64,000 nucleotides of DNA from Chamaea fasciata (Eukaryota; Chordata; Aves; Passeriformes; Sylviidae), in NCBI GenBank assembly GCA_029207755.1, contig JARCOQ010000006.1:15970890-16034889 (forward strand), in the 5' to 3' direction. A model generated the notes under the pieces. It saw nothing but the letters and a program-made list of their open reading frames with translations, made no database searches and was not told the origin of the DNA. Shown one piece after another: positions 58,571-64,000 of the stretch. The position numbers and the translations under genes are program-made. Position 1 is the first letter of the stretch, and each line of letters starts with the position of its first letter.

Positions 58571-61500
58571 GGTGTGGGAAAGTACTGGGAAAACTAGCTA
58601 CAAATAAGCTACAGACTTCCAAATATATGTGTGAAGGATACAGAGAATATATATAACAGAAAAAAAGGTAAAAACTAATAGACATCAATTCCATACTTTG
58701 CATAAGCAACACCTTATTCAAGTAAATTTTAATTTCAATCATTACATAAAAATAACTTATAATATCATAAACTATGTTTCAGTGAGTTTTTTTATCTGGA
58801 AAATTATACTGATTCTTCTCCCTCCCTTGGGAACTGATATAGTTCAGAGGCAGAGACAAAACAGAAAGTAGTCTCCATCTAGATTAGGTTATTTTGAAAG
58901 ACACAGAGAAAATGAGACAGGCAGGCTCTGTGTGCCCTCTATTACTTCATATACAGCAGCCACTTTCTAATGTTGGAAACCTGAAACATAAAGAACTATC
59001 ATTTTAATTCAGCATAGAAAGAACAAGAAATAGGATAGCATAAGTTCTATTATGTGAGACATTTCACTCATTTTATGGTAAATAGGTGATACGGAGATCA
59101 GCTCTTTTCTACTTGTTGCATTTCATCTTAGCATATATCATCAGACTTATTCCAGGAATGGATGCAAATAGAAAATCTCAAAAACATCCAGTTTGTAGTT
59201 GACTCCATCAATGGCCAGCTGCAATAGTCAAGAAAACTGAGGCACTGACACTTGCTTTATCAGTGCACAGATATATTGATAGCTGTAACAAGCAGCAGAT
59301 AATTCCAGTATCAAGAAATTAAAAGAAGAATGTGAAAACAAATTTCATTTTTCTGCTTTATGTTGCATTTCAATAATTCTAGGGATTGTGGACATTGACT
59401 AGATTAAGACTGCAGATAGCCCTTGGTTACTTAATTTCCTTTCTGGATAAATGTATGTATGTTTCAGAACCATGAAGAAAACATTGAATGTGACAAAATG
59501 AGAGCTCTCCTTTTCTGAATCTGGTTGCCTCTCTGTGTACTGTATAGGAAAAAGGATGCACTGGCACAGATTTAACATTAGATTTCATTCATGGTTATTG
59601 CTCAGACATCAGGCTGAAGAGATGAACGAGAGTAACTGACTAAAATAGCTCACTCTCTAAATGAAAACTAATTGTTAAATTTGGCTTGGATTCAGGTCAA
59701 GGGTGGTGATTATGGTAAATAAAGAGGGAGAAGTAGACTGCAGCTAGAAACAGTTTGGGTAATTAATAAGGGACAGTAAGGCCTTCTAGAGTGACTGAAG
59801 AGCCTGGAGTGAATGAAAAGGGCATATAGGCTAGGAGTTACCAAATGCGCACAGAATTGCACAATCCATTTAGTATTGTGGTACATATGTGTATGTACAA
59901 GCTTTTTACTTCAATGGGTTTTCTAGTCTATTTTGGTTTAAGTTTTAGGCAATCAGCTGAAGTTTGAAACACCTATGTTTACTAAACTTCCAAAATCTAT
60001 TTCTGTTGAGACTTAAGTTTTCAATAAAGGAAGTGTAGAAAAAAAGAGTGAATTAGAGAAAAGGCTGCTGCATTAACAAAGGTAACATTTAGCAACATTT
60101 TTCAACTCAAAAGAGAAACCAGAACTCAGTTTACAAAGACTAAAATGGATTTAAACACAGAAAAGAATGGAATATTCCATCCATTGACTCTTCGTATTAA
60201 AGCAGGATTCTTCTCTTCAGTCTGTCTTTGGGCCTAGTTTTGAAGGTTTCAACAGATTTTGGAATACTTTGTACTTCTGTTTTTCCCCCACTCCTTCCAA
60301 CTTTTTTTTTTCTTTCTTCACTTCCCATTGGGTTTATTTTGATGCTTCATAGTCTTTTCATGTCATGTTACTGTTGCTGTGGAACAATATTTACACACAA
60401 AATGCTGTTTATATGTAAAGTATACTGTATAGGGTATTGGCAGAGGTGTGGATTATCTGTCTGAAATGAGAAGACTTCTGCACCATTTAATTCCCACAGA
60501 TGAGGTTTGTTCCTTTTAGCACCTTATGACACATCCATCTTTGTCAAAACCTATTTACTACAAATTAGCTCAGGCATATTTCTTCGGTGATTCAAGTCCT
60601 AATTTATTACTCCTCATTACTTGATGTTCCACCCAATTTAATCACATCTGCATACTGAGAAATTGTCCTCAGACTCATTATTCTAGTTGTACTGTGATAT
60701 GCTTGATAAAACTGAATTCTTAGCTATTTCTTTCTATTATAAAAAGGAGTTTATCACTGTATATGTAAACTGTATTCTTGATGCCAGATCTAACACCATA
60801 TCTCTGACATCATTATCTTTTTATTTGAAAATTATGAAAGCAAGATGTTAAAAGTGGTGTCTGCAGTACAATGTGAGTAAAAGTTGCCAGGAATATGAAA
60901 GCTGTAGTTAATTCTTGGTCTATTTTTCCAGTTATTCTTTCAGCTTTTTCAAGATGGGATTGTTTGAAACAACAATTTTTTAGTGCCCATCTCCCGACAT
61001 CTTTCCTGAAATGAAGTCTTTTGACTAATGGGAATGAAGTCTGGTGGCTATAATTAGTGACAACAGCTAGTTTATATTCTTGACACTCAGATTTTTTGCA
61101 GTGTGGTCTGGGGATATTACATACATCAGCCCACCTATAGGTAAAATGTACACAGCAGCACAATACCTAGTGTATTTTAGGAAAACCCTCTACTTCCTCA
61201 TGTTAAAATACTTTGGTTTCTGTAAGAGGAGCCAAAGCTTAAAGACTTATACCTGATTATTTCATACTCTTTAGAAAACTCATGTCTGAATCTAAACTGT
61301 CAGTGAAAACTATAATTGGAAGCCCATGCTTTTCAGCAGGATATCTTTTCACCAGCATGCAACAGCAAGAACTTCTTGGGGTATTATCATAGTTGTTGTT
61401 CATTTGTTATCTGTGGAGTAATGAATCTTTGTTACCAATTTTTTTCCTATACAATGTCTAAAAGGAAGGCTACACTAAAATTAGAAGTATATAATGAATC

Positions 61501-64000
61501 CCCATACTAAAAGTATACCTAAGTTGAAATTTAAGATTTTTTTTCCCTCAGTTTTCAGTTAAACAATTAATTTGGGTTGCATATGACAAGATCTGGATAT
61601 CCATTCAAGTTAGCAGTCTTAGGTTCACTTCAATGTTATGGTTTTCATAGACCTCTAAATTGTTTGACATTTAGAGTTTTACTCAATGGCAGCAGTAATA
61701 AGTAGACTTCTTGTATTTTCACTGCAAAGAAAAGCTACTTCTTCATTTAAAATTTTGGTAATATAAACAATATCTAAGAAATATATTTTCCGAATCTGCA
61801 AATACTGATTTTTTTTCCCAGATTTTTAAAAACTATTTCAGTGTTTCATGGTTCCAAAAGAAAAAGTAAAAATATATAAATTAGAGTACGCTGTTTTTTT
61901 ATTGTCCCAAAAATAAATGAATGGTCCAATTGTCAGATTTCTGTAACAAAAAAGCTGTATCTGATATACTGACTAATTTTTTTCCTGAATTGAGAAATTC
62001 CAGAACTTGGTCGTCATTCTGTCATTCTTCCTTGATAGGAAAAAAATTGAAGCCATCTGACAGCATCTGATGGCACATTAGGATTGGATTTTAATTTTTT
62101 CCCCTCAACCTGTTCTTCTAACTAGTAAATAATCAATTACATGCTATCATCATGGTTCAAAATAAGCCAGAACGCTGTAGAAGCTTCATTAAGCTTTTCT
62201 TATAAACCTTGAAGTTGTGTGAGATGAAACATATACTCAGATCCTTTGGTAAGTTAACAACAACAACAAAAAAAAAAACAGTGATGGGACATTATCTTTG
62301 CCTGTAATGAGAAAGCTTGCCAAAAAAAAAAAAAAAAGCAGGAAAAAAGAAAAAGCATAGGCAGAAAAGAAGCCAGCACAGTAAAATCTGTGACTGCGTG
62401 CGTTCACAGAACTGTGGCAGAAACTCTACTGGTCTGATTCCTGTCTTTTAAATCTGACTTAATGGAAGAATACATGTTTTAAAAAACATTAAAATGAGGG
62501 ATTCCTATAAGAGTTTATGGGATTTTAATATTTCAGAATGGTTCTGATAAGACACTCTATTGGTATAATTTGTCATTAAGTCATTAATAAAACATATTCA
62601 AATTACAGCAATCACTGTTCAGGTTTATCTTTTAGAATAATAATTCCAAACCTCTTAACCTGGTACTCGGGAATATGTAAACTATTCTGTACCAAGTGTT
62701 CACTGGATATACCTGAAATATTGGATAGAGATGATATTCATTATAATATATATTGATTCTCTGACCAGCAGCATATGACTCTTATTCTTGTCTTATAAAT
62801 ATATAGGAAATAAATCAAAACACCACTATCCTCTGAGATCTTTATTCTCTTTTACTTACTTTGTATGGTATATTTTCACCATTGATAATTTGGCAATAAG
62901 TCAAAAGTTTTAATCAATGTTGACCTTATATCTATTTAAGATTTGCGTTGCATAGAAAATGGCTGGTGATATATTAAGCACATGATTTTTTTCAATGGAT
63001 TTCTCATCAACATTGCAGTTGCAGAGATTAGTGTGTTGAATTCAGTGACTACATCATCATGTCTGAGACAGCAATTCACTTTCCTCACAAGCATGTTTAT
63101 TCTGTCTTCCCTTTCTTTTGCTTGAAATGAGCAAAGGCAATATAAAAACTACAAGATACACGGACAACTCTAACTAATATTATGAACACTTCAGACATGT
63201 TTCAAAAATGGTTTCTGTTCAGTACAGCTTTGCCTATGCTTCTCTCTTTCATCAAAACCTGAAAGAAATTGAAAGACAGGCTAATTAAAGAGAAACATTC
63301 AGAGACTTGAGAGTATGGATTGAAAGACTAATTACAAGTTTTTCAATACTCCCCTTTGTTTCTGGTCTTCATTTGTACTTTTCCTTTAGAAAAAAAAAGT
63401 CAATTTCGACCAGAATTAGCTATTAATGTTTAGTTTCTCATCCTACATTGTAATTTTTTTTCTTTATGTCTTTGGGGCTTCAACATCCTGTTAAGCCCCA
63501 TATGATCATGTAAATTTGATGGAAAAGCCATGTTCCACTGCTCAATTTTATAAATTATGCACAAATATTGACTTATGTATGCTGTAAGACCTCCTAGAAT
63601 AGGGCCCCAGCATGTGCATCTGTTGAAAGAGCCTGCCAAAAAAAAGTGTGTCTCAGCCTCCAACATGTAAAATATGCATATTCAATTACAAAAAATCATG
63701 ACATCATTTCAAAATGGTTTCAGTAACTTGATGCAGTCCCCAGGAAGCAATAACTTGCATGCCAACAACTCATGTAAGTTTTATGTATCTATTTAACTTC
63801 AACAACAACACCAAAAATAAATTAACATTACTACATGGCGTTTCTCATAACACACAATGCACTGGAATGCCCTCCAAATAAGGTTCTTGCATCTAATGAT
63901 GTCTATACAAGCATCTCTCTACTTGATACACCATTTTGAGAGTAGGAGTAGGACAGATAACAAAAATCTCACAGGTTCAAAATACACTTTTTTTCCCAGA
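58571..64000. other. Unique AT-rich DNA, no gene recognised
   Basis: The longest frame (116 codons, 60813-61163, minus) has no recognisable motif. A palindrome GTACATA/TATGTAC lies at 59881-59898. A-rich runs at 62257-62337 are listed separately. No mobile element recognised. Confidence 0.55.
62257..62337. repeat. A-rich simple sequence (CAA)n plus A runs
   Basis: CAACAACAACA leads into an A run near 62268-62278, and a further run of 16 A lies at 62322-62337. Confidence 0.85.

Noticed and set aside
58154..58742. Minus-strand frames of 117 and 138 codons
   Set aside because: Most of their length lies in a minus-strand LTR, which is non-coding in this family.
60813..61163. 116-codon minus-strand frame
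   Set aside because: Length is within chance for a 64-kb window; no recognised motif and no supporting composition change.
1..64000. CRISPR arrays, tRNA genes, rRNA genes, bacterial operons or prophage
   Set aside because: No regularly spaced repeats, no cloverleaf with a GGTTC-type box and acceptor stem, no rRNA motifs, and no bacterial gene density. The window is vertebrate nuclear DNA.

Overview
The window reads as a bird nuclear genome, most likely a songbird (passerine). It is AT-rich and has no convincing protein-coding gene, rRNA, tRNA or CRISPR array. The lineage call rests on interspersed repeats recognised by eye: five 3'-end fragments of CR1, the dominant avian LINE, and several avian endogenous-retrovirus LTRs, one of which closely matches a passerine ERVL-type LTR. 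No search was run, so family names come from memory of consensus sequences.

Layout. 1-6.7 kb: unique AT-rich DNA. 6.7-7.4 kb: minus-strand fragment of a long GC-rich avian LTR with an internal degenerate tandem array. 7.4-12.8 kb: unique. 12.77-13.47 kb: an apparently complete solo LTR with a 5-bp target-site duplication differing at one base. 14.1-14.4 kb: CR1, minus. 15.25-15.33 kb: cluster of short palindromes and direct repeats. 17.7 kb: short CR1, plus. 22.2-22.7 kb: CR1, plus, followed at once by a second copy of the 6.7-kb LTR family in the opposite orientation (22.69-23.53 kb). 27.5-28.2 kb: purine tract, then the longest CR1. 28-46 kb: mainly unique, with microsatellites, a 12-bp-stem hairpin (39.4 kb) and a block resembling conserved non-coding sequence (43.1-44.1 kb). 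46.5 kb: CR1, minus. 48.3-48.7 kb: GC-rich island with a G-quadruplex-type run. 52.5-53.6 kb: coding-like but broken minus-strand segment. 54.7-55.5 kb: probable LTR, minus, with a 51-bp tandem duplication. 58.2-58.6 kb: minus-strand LTR with TATA and polyadenylation signals. The remainder is unique AT-rich DNA with A-rich runs.

No genes can be seen working together. The window is best read as an intergenic desert or the inside of a very large intron. Open reading frames are short; the larger ones lie in repeats or low-complexity tracts. A few coding-like islands are listed at low confidence because an exon of a flanking or host gene cannot be excluded by eye. I found no previously undescribed system that the sequence supports.
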